From Candidatus Legionella polyplacis (GTDB lineage: Bacteria > Pseudomonadota > Gammaproteobacteria > Legionellales > Legionellaceae): DNA of 64,000 bases. How positions within the stretch are numbered: position 1 is the stretch's first letter; each line of letters begins with the position of its first letter. The notes beneath the pieces are model-generated. The model had not been told where the DNA came from and searched no databases. It saw only the letters and a program-made list of their open reading frames with translations. Location of the stretch: contig NZ_CP135136.1 of assembly GCF_037013735.1 (NCBI RefSeq), positions 124,001-188,000 on the forward strand, in the 5' to 3' direction. The position numbers and the translations under genes are program-made. This document shows, in pieces, positions 1 through 11,277 of the stretch.

Positions 1-1374
1 CATGACTATAACCAATCTGCCTTTACCCAAGAAGGTTATTTAATAAATTCAGGACAATTTAATAACTTATCTTCAAAGAAAGCAAATAAAGAAATTATTC
101 GTTTTTTAATAAAACATGGTTATGGAAATACTTCTATTAATTTACGTATTAGAGATTGGAGTATATCCAGACAACGATATTGGGGTACTCCTATCCCAAT
201 GATTCATTGTAATCAATGCGGAATAATTCCAGTTCAAGAAAAACATTTACCAATAATTCTACCTAAAATACATTCTTTCAAACATAAAAAACTATCCTTA
301 TCTAATTTTCCCAATTTTTATAAAATAAAATGTCATAAATGTAAAAAAAATGCTACTAGAGATACAGATACTTTAGATACATTTTTTCAATCTTCCTGGT
401 ATTACGTTAGATTTACCTGTCCCACACAACATAATACAATGACTAATAATGAAACTAACTATTGGATGCCAGTTGATCAATATGTTGGAGGAATTGAACA
501 TGCTGTTATGCATTTATTATACGCTAGATTTTTTTATAAACTCATGAGAGATGAAAAATTAGTACAATATAACGAACCATTTAAAAAATTACTCACTCAA
601 GGAATGGTCATTAAAGATGGACAAAAAATGTCTAAATCATTAGGAAATATCATAAACGTAAATTATTTAATTGATAAATATGGAGCTGATGCAACACGAT
701 TATTTATCATCTTCCTAGCTCCACCAGAACAAAATTTAGAATGGTCTTCTAATAATTCTATAAAAGGAATACATAAATTCCTAACAAAACTTTGGAATTT
801 TTCATATAAAAATAGAAAGTTATATTTGAAATTAAATAATTCCACTGTAAATGATAATTTTCTAAACTTAGAAAAATCTGAATATAAATTAAAAAAATTT
901 TATTCTTCCATATACAAAATTTTAGAAAAAATTAATTTCAGTTATAAAAATCATAAATTTAACACGATTGTATCAAATGCAATGAAACTTTTTAAAAAAA
1001 TAATCAAATTTACTATTGAAACAAAAAAAGATGAATATCTTATTTATATTAGCACAAGTATATTATTAAGGATATTAGCACCAATTGCACCACATATTTG
1101 TCATGTTTTATGGATTAATTTAGGATTTAAAGACATCATAATAGATGCAAAATGGCCGAAAATAGATAAAAACATTATTAATTTTAATGAGAAAAAAATT
1201 TGTATTCAAATAAATGGAAAATTTAAATCTTTTTTAAAGATATCAAAAAACATTTCAAAACAAAAATTATTATCCTTAACTAAACAACATATGAAAAAAT
1301 ATTTAGAAGAAAAAAAAATCACAAATATTATTTATATCGTTGATAAAAAAATAATAAATCTAATTGTGAAATAA
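1..1374 (+). CDS. leuS: Leucyl-tRNA synthetase, C-terminal part (cut by window edge)
   Basis: Cytosolic class I enzyme that charges tRNA-Leu with leucine. The frame is open from base 1, so the 457 visible residues are the C-terminal half and the HIGH-containing half lies outside the window. Visible are the [14 protein letters not shown] signature (about visible residues 51-66), the [13 protein letters not shown] leucine-enzyme stretch, and the KMSKS loop (209-213), followed by the helical anticodon-binding domain and a C-terminal domain with a normal-looking end. holA follows on the same strand after about 200 bp. The usual intervening lipoprotein gene lptE is not seen in that gap. Very rich in Lys and Asn, like the other plus-strand genes. 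Confidence 0.97.
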   Translation, partial: HDYNQSAFTQEGYLINSGQFNNLSSKKANKEIIRFLIKHGYGNTSINLRIRDWSISRQRYWGTPIPMIHCNQCGIIPVQEKHLPIILPKIHSFKHKKLSLSNFPNFYKIKCHKCKKNATRDTDTLDTFFQSSWYYVRFTCPTQHNTMTNNETNYWMPVDQYVGGIEHAVMHLLYARFFYKLMRDEKLVQYNEPFKKLLTQGMVIKDGQKMSKSLGNIINVNYLIDKYGADATRLFIIFLAPPEQNLEWSSNNSIKGIHKFLTKLWNFSYKNRKLYLKLNNSTVNDNFLNLEKSEYKLKKFYSSIYKILEKINFSYKNHKFNTIVSNAMKLFKKIIKFTIETKKDEYLIYISTSILLRILAPIAPHICHVLWINLGFKDIIIDAKWPKIDKNIINFNEKKICIQINGKFKSFLKISKNISKQKLLSLTKQHMKKYLEEKKITNIIYIVDKKIINLIVK

Positions 1375-1570
1375 TTATATATACTTTTAATACCATTAAT
1401 TATTTTAAATTAAATGTTTTAAAACTTTTAAAATCTTTAAAAGAGATATAACTGATAATTCATTTAAATAAAATAATTCTAATTAATTAAAATTAAAATA
1501 ATTCTTTTTTATTTATTAAAAATTTTATAAATTACTTTTTTACCAAAACAAAATATTTATGTAAAAAATT

Positions 1571-2572
1571 ATGAATAATATAAAAATAACAATTAATTCT
1601 ACAAATAAAATTTTCTTTTTTATTGGAAATGATACCATCTTTTCAAGATACTATAAAAAATATATACAAACACTGTTAATTTCCAATAAACAATATGAAA
1701 TAATTAATATTTTTATAAAAAAAATATCAGAATTAATTAACATTCAAAAAAAAATCTCAATCTATCCATTGTTATGTAAAACTTTTATTTTTAATATTTT
1801 TTTTGACGGAAAAAATCTAAATTTTGAAGAAAAAAAACTCATAAAACAATGTATAAAATCTATCAATCCATGTAATGTACTAGTACTACATTTTCCGTTT
1901 TTAATTATATCACAACTTAAAGAATTTAATAACCTTAATGAAATTAAAATAATTGAAATAAAAAAAATATCTTCAAAAATTATTTACAATTGGATTGTTC
2001 AACAGTTAAATAATAAAAAAATTCAATTTGATATAAAAATACCACATATCATTTGGAAATATTCAAAAAAAAATATATATACTTGCTCAAAAATTTTAAA
2101 ACTTTTTCTTATACCAAAAAAAAACAAATCAATTACATTATTTGAAGCAAAAAAAATTCTAGATTCTCACAATTATAACTCAAATAATTTTATTAAAATT
2201 TTATTAACAAAAAATCCTTACAAAGTAATAAACTTTTTTCAAAATACATATAAAGAAACAAATTTAACTAATATTCTATACTTATTAACTAACGAAATCA
2301 AAAAAATAATCCTATTAAAAAATAGGACTTTTCTTAATAAGAAGAATAGTAATTCAAAAAATTTACAACAATATAACAACTTATATAAATTTTTTCTAAA
2401 AAATATTAATGAAAAACTATTGTTAATATTATTACAACAATGTATAAATATTCATTTAAATATCAATACACAATTTAATTCAAAAAAAATATTTTGGAAT
2501 ATGTTAGAAAATATAACCCTCTCTTTATGCTGTAACAAATTAATAGGAAATAATCTAAATAATGCAAAATAA
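1571..2572 (+). CDS. holA: DNA polymerase III delta subunit (clamp-loader subunit)
   Basis: Delta subunit of the clamp loader, which opens the beta sliding clamp during replication. At 333 residues it is close to the usual length of about 340. Sequence conservation is weak, as is normal for this family. Recognisable parts are the N-terminal FFFIGND..FSRYY segment and the C-terminal FIKILLTKNPYKVINFF...LTNEIKKI region, where the family has its gap-length and helper helices. Position supports the call: it follows leuS and overlaps nadD by 11 bp, as in enteric and related gammaproteobacteria. ATG start. Call rests on context plus weak similarity, so slightly less certain than its neighbours. Confidence 0.8.
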   Translation: MNNIKITINSTNKIFFFIGNDTIFSRYYKKYIQTLLISNKQYEIINIFIKKISELINIQKKISIYPLLCKTFIFNIFFDGKNLNFEEKKLIKQCIKSINPCNVLVLHFPFLIISQLKEFNNLNEIKIIEIKKISSKIIYNWIVQQLNNKKIQFDIKIPHIIWKYSKKNIYTCSKILKLFLIPKKNKSITLFEAKKILDSHNYNSNNFIKILLTKNPYKVINFFQNTYKETNLTNILYLLTNEIKKIILLKNRTFLNKKNSNSKNLQQYNNLYKFFLKNINEKLLLILLQQCINIHLNINTQFNSKKIFWNMLENITLSLCCNKLIGNNLNNAK

Positions 2573-3206
2573 TAGTATCGTTATTTATGGAGGCTCATTT
2601 GACCCAATCCATAATGGACACATTAATGTTGCTAATAACGTTCAAAATAATCTAAATTTTAAAAAAATTTTATTTTTACCATGCAAACATTCAAAACTTA
2701 AATATCATAAAAAATTTGCTACAGACAAACAACGTATAGAAATGTTAAAATTAGCTTTTTTCGAAAATAAAAAAAATTTTTCTATTAATTATTATGAATT
2801 AAATAAGACAACACCATCATATACATATGTAACATTAAAATATTTTCGAAACAAGTTTGGAACTCATATTCCTATATCCATAGTGATAGGAACAGACGTA
2901 TTTAATACAATACAATTTTGGTATTCTTGGAAAAAAATATTAAACTTATCAAATTTGATAGTAACAAATAGAGCAGGAATTAATATAAATTATTCAAAAA
3001 CAATAAAAAGACTAATTCAAAAACATAAAATATTTGATTTTAACTTATTACACTACAATACACATGGTTGTATATATTTTTTTAATATACATTCTATCTA
3101 CATATCTTCTAAATTAATAAGAAAATATTTAAATAAAAAAATAATAAAAAAATACATCCCAAAATTAGTAAGAAACTATATATTTAAACATAAAATATAC
3201 CAATAA
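2562..3206 (+). CDS. nadD: Nicotinate-nucleotide adenylyltransferase
   Basis: Adenylates nicotinate mononucleotide to deamido-NAD in NAD synthesis (cytosol). The 214-residue protein opens with the nucleotidyltransferase motif GGSFDPIHNGH, whose HxGH element binds ATP, and ends with ISSKLIRKYL, matching the family ISSTxIR motif. The ATG lies inside the last codons of holA, giving an 11-bp overlap and probable translational coupling. The usual downstream partner rsfS is not present; the next 237 bp are AT-rich and hold no gene I can recognise. Confidence 0.95.
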   Translation: MQNNSIVIYGGSFDPIHNGHINVANNVQNNLNFKKILFLPCKHSKLKYHKKFATDKQRIEMLKLAFFENKKNFSINYYELNKTTPSYTYVTLKYFRNKFGTHIPISIVIGTDVFNTIQFWYSWKKILNLSNLIVTNRAGININYSKTIKRLIQKHKIFDFNLLHYNTHGCIYFFNIHSIYISSKLIRKYLNKKIIKKYIPKLVRNYIFKHKIYQ

Positions 3207-3443
3207 AATATGTTATATTTATATAAAATATATAATTATCAAACTAACAAAAAATAAACAAATTTTTATTTATATATTAACAAAAATAACTTTAATCTCA
3301 ATTAATTTATAAAATAAATCTAAGTAGAAATGTTTATATCTAATATAGAATTGAATAACATCAATTAAGTATTAGACAAATAATAAATGTTATTTTGTTA
3401 TAAATAATCATGAATAATTTAAAATTCAAACAAAAATATTAAA

Positions 3444-4823
3444 ATGTATCAATTAGTAGTAAAATTTGGAGGATCTAGTGTCTCTTCAACTAAAACTTGG
3501 GAAAATATTGCATTAATAATAAAAAATCATATTAAAAATGGAAAACAACCAATTATTGTTTGTTCAGCTATTAAAAATATTTCTAATAAATTAGAAAAAG
3601 CAACAACATTAGCTATAAATGGAAAACATTATCAAAATATAGAAACTGAAATTAAATTTTGTCATACACAATTAACTCATTCTTTAAAATTACCATCAAA
3701 AATTATTGCATTAGACCTAAAAAAATTAAAAAAACTACTTAAAAATATTTCTCTAATTAAAAAAAATTCAGCAAAAATAAAAGCTCAAATCCTAAGTTTA
3801 GGAGAATTTATGATTACACGAATAGGATGTGCTTTTTTAAAAAAAAAAGGAATTAACTGTATATGGTATGATATACGAAAAGCATTAATATCAAGCCCAA
3901 TTCCAGGAAAAAATACAAAAAATTATCTTTCTGCTTACTATAAAATTCAAAAAAATAAAGTACTTAAAAAACAATTTATTAACTCTGGTGCTGAAAGTAT
4001 CATTACTCAAGGGTTTATAGCATCTAACCCAAATGGAGATACAGTATTACTAGGAAGAAATAGCTCAGATATTTCTGCAACACTACTATCTTCTATATTA
4101 AAAGTCAATTATTGCGAAATCTGGAAAGATGTACCAGGAATTTTTACAATCAACCCTAATATATTCCCATACGCAAAATTATTAAAAAATCTAAATTATA
4201 ACGAAACACAAAAAATTATATCTATTGGAAATAATATTTTACATCCTAATTGTATATTTCCAGTTAAAAAATACAATATTCCTATTGTAATTAAAAATAT
4301 TTATAAACCACAACATATAGGAACATATATATCTAAAAAAACCTGCTCAAAAATTCTACCTATTAAATCTATACAAATACAAGATCATATTAATATAATT
4401 AAAATAAATACACAAAAAAATATAAAATCAATATCAAATATTATTTCAACCATTAACTCATATAAATTTAAAATAAAATCACTATTTTATTTAGAGCCTA
4501 ACATAATTCTTTACTTAAAAAATAAATTTAAAAACAACCAAAAAAAATTCTATTTAAACTTTTTTCTTAAAAAAATAAAAAAAATAGAAAAAATTCAACT
4601 AATAAAAGATTGTAGCATCATTACTATAATTGGTAATAATATCAACTATTTATTTTACCAAATAAATTCCATAATTATGAATATATTTAATTCTAAAAAA
4701 ATAAAAATCATCTCTTTAAACTCTGAAAAAATATACTTCAATTTCGTAATTAAAAAAAAACTAAACAGTAAACATTTATATAAAATCTTACATAATAAGC
4801 TTATAGAAAACATAAAGATTTAA
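3444..4823 (+). CDS. lysC: Aspartokinase (resembles the kinase half of an AK/DAP-decarboxylase fusion)
   Basis: Phosphorylates aspartate, the first step towards diaminopimelate and lysine. The 459 residues start with the kinase motif KFGGSSV (7-13), contain LGRNSSD in the substrate site and the aspartokinase run WKDVPGIFTINP..., and end in a diverged region where two ACT regulatory domains are expected. The N-terminus is not the KYGGTS type of the short alpha/beta aspartokinases. It looks more like the kinase half of bifunctional LysAC proteins of some gammaproteobacteria, but the frame stops before any decarboxylase domain. The C-terminal part has little recognisable allosteric-site conservation. 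Its product would feed DapF and the Mur ligases encoded in this window. Confidence 0.88.
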   Translation: MYQLVVKFGGSSVSSTKTWENIALIIKNHIKNGKQPIIVCSAIKNISNKLEKATTLAINGKHYQNIETEIKFCHTQLTHSLKLPSKIIALDLKKLKKLLKNISLIKKNSAKIKAQILSLGEFMITRIGCAFLKKKGINCIWYDIRKALISSPIPGKNTKNYLSAYYKIQKNKVLKKQFINSGAESIITQGFIASNPNGDTVLLGRNSSDISATLLSSILKVNYCEIWKDVPGIFTINPNIFPYAKLLKNLNYNETQKIISIGNNILHPNCIFPVKKYNIPIVIKNIYKPQHIGTYISKKTCSKILPIKSIQIQDHINIIKINTQKNIKSISNIISTINSYKFKIKSLFYLEPNIILYLKNKFKNNQKKFYLNFFLKKIKKIEKIQLIKDCSIITIIGNNINYLFYQINSIIMNIFNSKKIKIISLNSEKIYFNFVIKKKLNSKHLYKILHNKLIENIKI

Positions 4824-4973
4824 AATAAACTTAGTATAAAACTGCATCATGTAACTAATATTTAATAAAAATCTACTAAATACAATAAAATATTAACTAA
4901 TAAATTTTTAATTCCTGTATTTAAAAAATTAAATTTTTAACTATTAAATTAATTTCAATTAAATTTAACTTAT

Positions 4974-7900
4974 ATGAAAACAAAAGATCAAATCTATAGA
5001 GTAGAAGCTACTAATACATCCTACTCTTATATAGTTCAAGCACCAGCAGGATCTGGTAAAACAGAATTATTAATACAACGTTATTTAAAACTCTTATCAG
5101 TTACAAAAAAACCAGAATATATATTGATAATAACATTTACCAAAAAATCAGCTAACGAAATACGAAACCGTATTATAAATATAATGCAATATATTATTAA
5201 AAATAAAAATTTTATCAAAAACAATGTGTGTGATACATATCAAAAAAACACTATTTCTTATGCAAAAAAAGCATTAAAACTAAATAAAAATAAAAATATT
5301 CTATATCAATTGCATAAACTACGTGTACTTACAATAGATGCATTATGCCTTGATTTATACAAAATTTTTCCTAAAAAAAATACGCAAATTATGCAATTTT
5401 ATATTACAGATAAACCTCAATATTTATATGAAATAGCAGTTAAAAATTTTTTTTATAAAATAACAAAACACATTAATTTAAAAAAATATCTGAAACTAAT
5501 ATTACAGCACGTAAATAATAACCAAAAAAAACTATTTACACTCCTAATCAACCTATTATCTAACAGAGAACAATGGATATCATTTTTATTTAAAAAACAA
5601 CATGTTAATAAAACATATTATGAAAAAATACTATCCTATATTGAAAAACAAGAAATTTCTAATTTAAAAAACAGCATATCAACAACATATTGGAAAAAAA
5701 TTTTTTCCTTTACAACAAAAATTATAAAATCTAATAAAAAAAATTTACCAAAATTACAAACGTTAAAAAAATGGAGTCACTATACTAAAATAAATCAACA
5801 CATAGCAAAAAGTTTATCTTTTTTATTGATCAACTCTAAAAATCAACTAAGAAAAAAAATTAACCATCATGTAGGATTTAAAAAAAATAATTATAATAAT
5901 GAAACATATAATTTTTTAAAAAATGAAAATAAAAACATCTTAAACATGCTACAAAAACTTCCAGAATTTTGCAAGATTCTTATTAAAATTAAAAATTTAC
6001 CATCTATACATTATCCAAAAAAACAATGGAAAATTCTTCAATCATTATGCATCTTGTTACCAAACCTAATTGCACATTTACATACAGTTTTTTATCAAAA
6101 TAATACAGTAGACTTTTCATACATTTCTCAAGAAATATTATCAGCATTTAAAAATAAAAATCAACTTCATGATCTATCAAATTATATTAAAAATAATATA
6201 CATCATTTATTAATCGATGAATTCCAAGATACTTCAATACAACAATATAAATTATTTAAAAAAATAATTAAACACTGGGAAACCAACATAAAAACAAATA
6301 AAAAAACTATATTTTTGGTTGGAGATCCAATGCAATCAATTTATCGATTTCGACAAGCAGAGGTAGGACTATTTGAAAAAATTAAAAAAGAAGGAATTGC
6401 ACATATAAAAGTAAAATCATTACAATTAAAATATAATTTTCGATCCACAATTAATTTAACTAATTGGATTAACAAATATTGTACTAATATTTTCCCAATA
6501 TCAAACAATAACAAATATGGTGCGGTTAAATTTTATCCATCAATAAGTACTAATCATAATAAAAAAAGCAATATCTATTCCCAATTATACAACAACTTCA
6601 TTGAAGAATCCGAAGCAATTGCTAACTTAATAAAACAAGAGATCAAAAAAAATCCTAAAGATAAAATTGCTATACTGATCCGATCTAGATCTCAATTGCC
6701 TCAAATTATTCATTCATTAAAAAAAAATAATATTCTATTTCAAGGAACTGAAATCAATCCTATACTAAAATTACCTCACATACAAGACATATGGATATTA
6801 ACTCAAGTTCTATTATTACCAGGAAATCGATTAACATGGTTAGCTTTACTAAGGAGTCAATTTTGTGGATTATCTATATCTGATATATATCAAATCGCTA
6901 ATTTTTCACAAAAAAAATCTATTTACCAAATACTGTTAAACATAGATAAAATTCCAAAAATTAGTAATGAAGGAAAATATCGTATAAAATTTATTTTCAA
7001 ACAAATCCATGATGCTCTAAACCAAAGATATCAACAACCATTAGTGCATTGGATAATAAATGTGCTCAAAAAACTTCATATAAAACATATTCTTACACAA
7101 GAGGAACAAGAAGATTTAGAAAAATTCTGGGAATTAATCGAACAATTTAATATTGAAGGAAAATTTATTAATTTAAATACAATAGAAAAAGAACTGAAAA
7201 AATTATATTCTCATAAACATACTACATCACAAATAGAAATAATGACTATACATAAAGCAAAAGGATTGGAATTTGACTCAATCATATTACCTTACTTAAG
7301 TTATACAACAAAAAAAAATATAAACCCATTATTTCGTTATTTAGAAATTTCAGAAAAAAATTTTTCTAAATCACCGTTAATATATCCTATAGAAAATATT
7401 TATAATAAAACACATATATCATTATATGATTATATTAAAAACATAGATAATAAAAAAAACTTCTACGAACTGCAACGTCTTTTATATGTAGCATTAACAC
7501 GCGCTAAAAAAAATATATACCTATTTGACCATAAAAAAAAAGAATCACAATTTTCTTTTCGTTCACTATTAAAAGAACAAAAATTTATATTAAATGAACA
7601 AAATTCAAAAATAAATATTGAAACTCAAAAAATAATCCAATCCTCATTATACAAACTACCTCAAAAATATTATATCAATCCCTTATCTATTAATAAAAAA
7701 CATATTCCATATAAACCAAATAAAATAAAAATCTATATTAAATATTCCATCAATAAAAAAGAAATAGGAACAATATTACATGAATTATTAGAATGGATTT
7801 GCAATAATCACCCGAATACAATAAAACAACTACCATGGCATAACATTAAAAAACAACTGAAAATTTTAGGACTAGATTTAACTGAACAAAAAATAATTTA

Positions 7901-8246
7901 TAAACAAATACTACTAATAATACAAAAATCATTTAATAACCCTATTGCAAAATGGATATTTAAATCTCACTACAAAGAAAAAAATGAATATAAAATACTA
8001 GTTAAAATAAATAAAAAAATTTCAACAAAAATTATTGATAGGATATTTATTTATCAAAACAAATTTTGGATTATTGATTATAAAACAGGAAATCTCAATA
8101 ATAAAAAACATCATATAAAACAAATTAATCATTATGCTAAATTAATAATGAACAATTATAAATATCCAATTTATTGTGGAATTTTTTATCTAAATAAAAA
8201 TTTATTAATTTATTGGAAATATAAGACAATAAATAATTTACTTTAA
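4974..8246 (+). CDS. AddA/RecB-like UvrD-family helicase with C-terminal nuclease domain
   Basis: A 1090-residue superfamily 1 helicase-nuclease of the kind that processes double-strand DNA ends for recombination. Motifs in order: Walker A APAGSGKT (23-30); TFTKKSANEIRNRI; Walker B LIDEFQDTS with Asp415-Glu416; VGDPMQSIYRFRQAE; LKYNFRST; TIHKAKGLEFDSI; and LLYVALTRAKKNIY. The C-terminus has GTILHELLEWI and DRIF...WIIDYKTG, with Asp1035 and Lys1037 as the RecB-type metal and catalytic residues. So both ATPase and nuclease look intact. No AddB-like partner gene lies beside it, although these proteins normally act in pairs. Could equally be annotated as a generic UvrD helicase/RecB nuclease protein. 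Confidence 0.9.
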   Translation: MKTKDQIYRVEATNTSYSYIVQAPAGSGKTELLIQRYLKLLSVTKKPEYILIITFTKKSANEIRNRIINIMQYIIKNKNFIKNNVCDTYQKNTISYAKKALKLNKNKNILYQLHKLRVLTIDALCLDLYKIFPKKNTQIMQFYITDKPQYLYEIAVKNFFYKITKHINLKKYLKLILQHVNNNQKKLFTLLINLLSNREQWISFLFKKQHVNKTYYEKILSYIEKQEISNLKNSISTTYWKKIFSFTTKIIKSNKKNLPKLQTLKKWSHYTKINQHIAKSLSFLLINSKNQLRKKINHHVGFKKNNYNNETYNFLKNENKNILNMLQKLPEFCKILIKIKNLPSIHYPKKQWKILQSLCILLPNLIAHLHTVFYQNNTVDFSYISQEILSAFKNKNQLHDLSNYIKNNIHHLLIDEFQDTSIQQYKLFKKIIKHWETNIKTNKKTIFLVGDPMQSIYRFRQAEVGLFEKIKKEGIAHIKVKSLQLKYNFRSTINLTNWINKYCTNIFPISNNNKYGAVKFYPSISTNHNKKSNIYSQLYNNFIEESEAIANLIKQEIKKNPKDKIAILIRSRSQLPQIIHSLKKNNILFQGTEINPILKLPHIQDIWILTQVLLLPGNRLTWLALLRSQFCGLSISDIYQIANFSQKKSIYQILLNIDKIPKISNEGKYRIKFIFKQIHDALNQRYQQPLVHWIINVLKKLHIKHILTQEEQEDLEKFWELIEQFNIEGKFINLNTIEKELKKLYSHKHTTSQIEIMTIHKAKGLEFDSIILPYLSYTTKKNINPLFRYLEISEKNFSKSPLIYPIENIYNKTHISLYDYIKNIDNKKNFYELQRLLYVALTRAKKNIYLFDHKKKESQFSFRSLLKEQKFILNEQNSKINIETQKIIQSSLYKLPQKYYINPLSINKKHIPYKPNKIKIYIKYSINKKEIGTILHELLEWICNNHPNTIKQLPWHNIKKQLKILGLDLTEQKIIYKQILLIIQKSFNNPIAKWIFKSHYKEKNEYKILVKINKKISTKIIDRIFIYQNKFWIIDYKTGNLNNKKHHIKQINHYAKLIMNNYKYPIYCGIFYLNKNLLIYWKYKTINNLL

Positions 8247-8504
8247 TATTAGATTATTAAATAATTAAAAATTAATTTAAAAAAAATTATATATATACTT
8301 ATAAAATATATTTTTTAAAATAAAAATCCTTTCAGAAAAAACTTAGTAATATCTATAAATATAAAATCTTAATAACATTTACTAGATCAACAACAAATGA
8401 AAATTATTATTTTTATTTAATCAAAAAATTTATTAATTGAAATATATTCCTCCAAATAATATTATATAAAATATCTTATATATTAACTGCTTAAAATCGA
8501 ATTT

Positions 8505-8578
8505 ATCCCGGTAGCGTAATTGGATAACGCAACCCACTCCTAACGGGTAGATTAGAGGTTCAAATCCTCTCCGGGGTA
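8505..8578 (+). tRNA. tRNA-Arg (anticodon CCU)
   Basis: Full cloverleaf: acceptor ATCCCGG pairs with CCGGGGT (one U-G), D arm GCGT/ACGC, anticodon loop CTCCTAA giving CCU, T arm AGAGG-TTCAAAT-CCTCT, discriminator A. The last anticodon-stem pair (A31 against C39) does not match. No CCA is encoded after the discriminator. It decodes AGG. It stands alone, convergent with purA. Confidence 0.95.
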
Positions 8579-8728
8579 TATAAAAAACCCTTACAATAAA
8601 AAAAATTGTATTTGAACAAAATCTGAAAACCGTTTTATAAACGCTATAAATATTACATTTAATATACAAATCATTTTTTTATTATATTTAATAAATATAA
8701 AGATCTTTTATTTTTAAAACTTTATTTA

Positions 8729-10042
<1,314 letters not shown>

Positions 10043-10045
10043 TTA

Positions 10046-10243
10046 CTACTCAAATAATTGATGCACTATAGTTAATAAAAATACTCCAATTAACATACTA
10101 ATAAATCCAACCATTTTTAATGTCTTTTCCTCTTGATTAATAATTTTTTGCAATAATTTTTTCCATTTTTCAGAAAATATAAACAACATTAAACCTTCTA
10201 AAACAAATACTAATGCAAGAGATGAAAAAAAAATATCAATCAT
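10046..10243 (-). CDS. yjeT: Small DUF2065 (YjeT-type) membrane protein
   Basis: A 65-residue protein with two membrane helices separated by a short basic loop (SEKWKKLLQKI). The stretch LALVFVLEGLMLF and the C-terminal GFISMLIGVFLLTI match the DUF2065 family, whose function is unknown. Always next to hflC and purA in relatives, as here. The frame also extends four codons upstream to a TTG, but I chose the ATG. A GGAGG sits 13 bp before the ATG and only 1 bp before the TTG, so the start remains open. Confidence 0.88.
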   Translation of the reverse strand: MIDIFFSSLALVFVLEGLMLFIFSEKWKKLLQKIINQEEKTLKMVGFISMLIGVFLLTIVHQLFE

Positions 10244-10353
10244 TATAAAAATCAATCCTCCACTTTATTCTAAAAAACTAATTTTTATTAATTTATAATT
10301 AAATCGTTTATCACTTCTTTTATAAAAAATATAAATAATATTTTACATAACAT

Positions 10354-11277
10354 TTAATTTTTATTAAAATTCTTTACATATAAAGAAGGATCAACAAAAT
10401 ATTTAAAAAATTTACTTTTCCCATCTAAAACAAATAAATCTTTGCTACTATAAAAAATATTCTCATATGTTTTGTAATATTGATACAAAGAAAAAAAATC
10501 TAAATTTTTCTTAAATGCTTGTAAATAAATTTTAAAAGCTCTATTTTTTCCATGTGATCTAATAATCTGAGCTTCACTTCTTGCCTTAGCAAGAAGAACA
10601 ATAACTTTTGCATCTGCAGAAGCCAAAATTTCTTCTGCAATAGAATTTCCATCTGCTCTATGACGATTAGCAATTTTTTTCATATTAGCGCGCATTAATT
10701 GATAAATAGCATTACTAGTATTATCAGGAAATTCTATTCCTTTTATTCTTACATCTATAATTTCAATACCCAAATCAACTGCTTGTTTTGTTGCCCTTGT
10801 TCTTAAAATTTCATTAATGTCATCTCTTTCTTCCGAAACTACCTCAGAAATTACACGCTTTCCAAATTCAGCTCTTATAGATGTATTTAACTGCTGAGAT
10901 AACAAAGAATTTGTTTTCAACTCATCTCCACCAGTATATACAAAATATCTACCTAAATCAATAATCTTCCATTTAACATAATACCCAACAATCACATCTT
11001 TTTTTTCTTTTGTTACAATTCTAGATGATTTTATATCTAAAGTTTTTAATCTTGTATCAAATACATAAACATTGTCAATAAACGGAATCTTCATATGTAA
11101 ACCTGGAGAATATATTCTTACTTTTTGGTTATTACTATTCAAAACTAATCGACCTAAACGTAACAAAATACCATTATTTCCTTCTTTAATTATAAAAAAG
11201 CCAAATAATAAAAATATTATTACTAATAACAATAAAACAACACTAAAAAATGTTTTAATTATTTTCATAAATTCCAT
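10354..11277 (-). CDS. hflC: HflC, SPFH-domain membrane protease regulator
   Basis: Partner of HflK; together they form the large membrane-anchored SPFH cage that surrounds and modulates the FtsH protease. One N-terminal transmembrane helix (about residues 7-30), then the SPFH/band-7 domain, then a helical region (AEEILASADAKVIVLLAKARSEAQ split over the end) and a shortish C-terminus. 307 residues. The start overlaps the end of hflK by 23 bp; a second ATG three codons in has an equally plausible GGA upstream. No ftsH lies in the window. Confidence 0.95.
   Translation of the reverse strand: MEFMKIIKTFFSVVLLLLVIIFLLFGFFIIKEGNNGILLRLGRLVLNSNNQKVRIYSPGLHMKIPFIDNVYVFDTRLKTLDIKSSRIVTKEKKDVIVGYYVKWKIIDLGRYFVYTGGDELKTNSLLSQQLNTSIRAEFGKRVISEVVSEERDDINEILRTRATKQAVDLGIEIIDVRIKGIEFPDNTSNAIYQLMRANMKKIANRHRADGNSIAEEILASADAKVIVLLAKARSEAQIIRSHGKNRAFKIYLQAFKKNLDFFSLYQYYKTYENIFYSSKDLFVLDGKSKFFKYFVDPSLYVKNFNKN

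Noticed and set aside
8433-8669. 78-codon minus-strand frame
   Set aside because: It runs straight through the tRNA-Arg gene on the other strand; the peptide RRGFEPLIYPLG is the known translation artefact of a tRNA T arm.
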